The position numbers and the translations under genes were made by a program. The notes below the pieces were generated by a model. It worked only from the letters and a program-made list of their open reading frames with translations, had not been told where the DNA came from and searched no databases. Below are positions 37,601 through 37,777 of a stretch of 37,777 bases of DNA, in pieces. Origin of the DNA: a virus; IMG/VR virus record IMGVR_UViG_3300031586_000373, positions 1 through 37,777 of that record. One strand, 5' to 3'. Position 1 is the first letter of the stretch, and each line of letters starts with the position of its first letter.

Positions 37601-37777
37601 TAACCGTTGCCTGCGTTGCTTCGTCTTTGGGCCTTCGAGCCCTCATCCAGCGTAGCGAAGCCTACGGCCGGTACCACGCTCTGACTTCGTCAGCTATCGC
37701 GAAGGCATGTCTCCGATGATCGGGGCCACACACCAGCTTCCATCCCGCACAGTTCAGGTGATGCCACATCTCCCAAA
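37601..37777 (-). other. Right-edge segment, possible end of a - strand gene
   Basis: No + strand gene is convincing here. On the - strand a frame is open from the window edge to TAG at 37662-37664, reading a protein-like, Trp/His-rich C-terminus (WEMWHHLNCAGWKLVCGPD...AIADEVRAWYRP, 38 codons). Base composition is visibly lower in G+C than the tail genes. It may be the end of a third cargo gene, but the visible part is too short to be sure. Confidence 0.25.

Overview
The window is high-G+C bacterial DNA carrying an accessory island (about 1-7,023) followed by most of a tailed-phage genome (about 7,252 to the right edge). No rRNA, tRNA or host housekeeping gene is present, so the host is not fixed by the sequence. 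The very high G+C, GTG starts, strong AAGGAG ribosome binding sites and gene families would fit a planctomycete-like environmental bacterium, but that is a low-confidence inference.

Left island: an apparent four-gene operon encodes a DUF4338/DruA protein (cut by the left edge), a NurA-type nuclease, a HerA-type ATPase and a protein with a HEPN-like RN-x3-H motif. The first three genes overlap or nearly touch, and the fourth follows after 12 bp. This looks like an anti-phage module whose combination I do not recognise. Next come a sigma70-like promoter, a hairpin leader, two overlapping genes of unknown function (5,001-7,023; the second with a Cys cluster and a basic tail) and a terminator.

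Early phage region (7,252-19,289, + strand): a small unknown protein, a sigma-factor-like protein behind a very structured leader, a RecB/ExoVIII-type nuclease, a RecA-like ATPase, a DUF669 protein, RusA, a DUF4406-type protein, a metallophosphoesterase, an SF2 helicase and a large Prim-Pol/DUF3987 replication protein. That last gene contains three 90-bp in-frame repeats. Its 3' end and the gap after it carry GGGTGAAACGTGA iterons, inverted repeats and an AT-rich stretch, together a good origin candidate. An HNH nuclease and a ParB-domain DNA methyltransferase close the region.

A block of five small genes runs on the - strand (19,298-20,896; the last has a HARE-HTH domain). A palindromic control region separates it from the + strand packaging and structural genes (21,094-37,600): terminase, lambda-type portal, fused protease-scaffold-capsid, DUF2190 decoration protein, neck and tail-completion proteins, tail tube, tail assembly chaperone with a possible -1 frameshift, holin-like and lipoprotein lysis candidates, tape measure and a distal tail protein. 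The tube and tape measure without a sheath indicate a long non-contractile tail (siphovirus type). Two cargo genes sit on the opposite strand inside the late region, each with a plausible promoter of its own: a second RN-x3-H HEPN-like protein between terminase and portal, and a small multi-span membrane protein between tail tube and chaperone. An exact 19-bp sequence occurs upstream of both the recombination genes and the structural genes and may be a phage control site. Integrase, repressor, endolysin, tail fibres and the att sites are not in the window.
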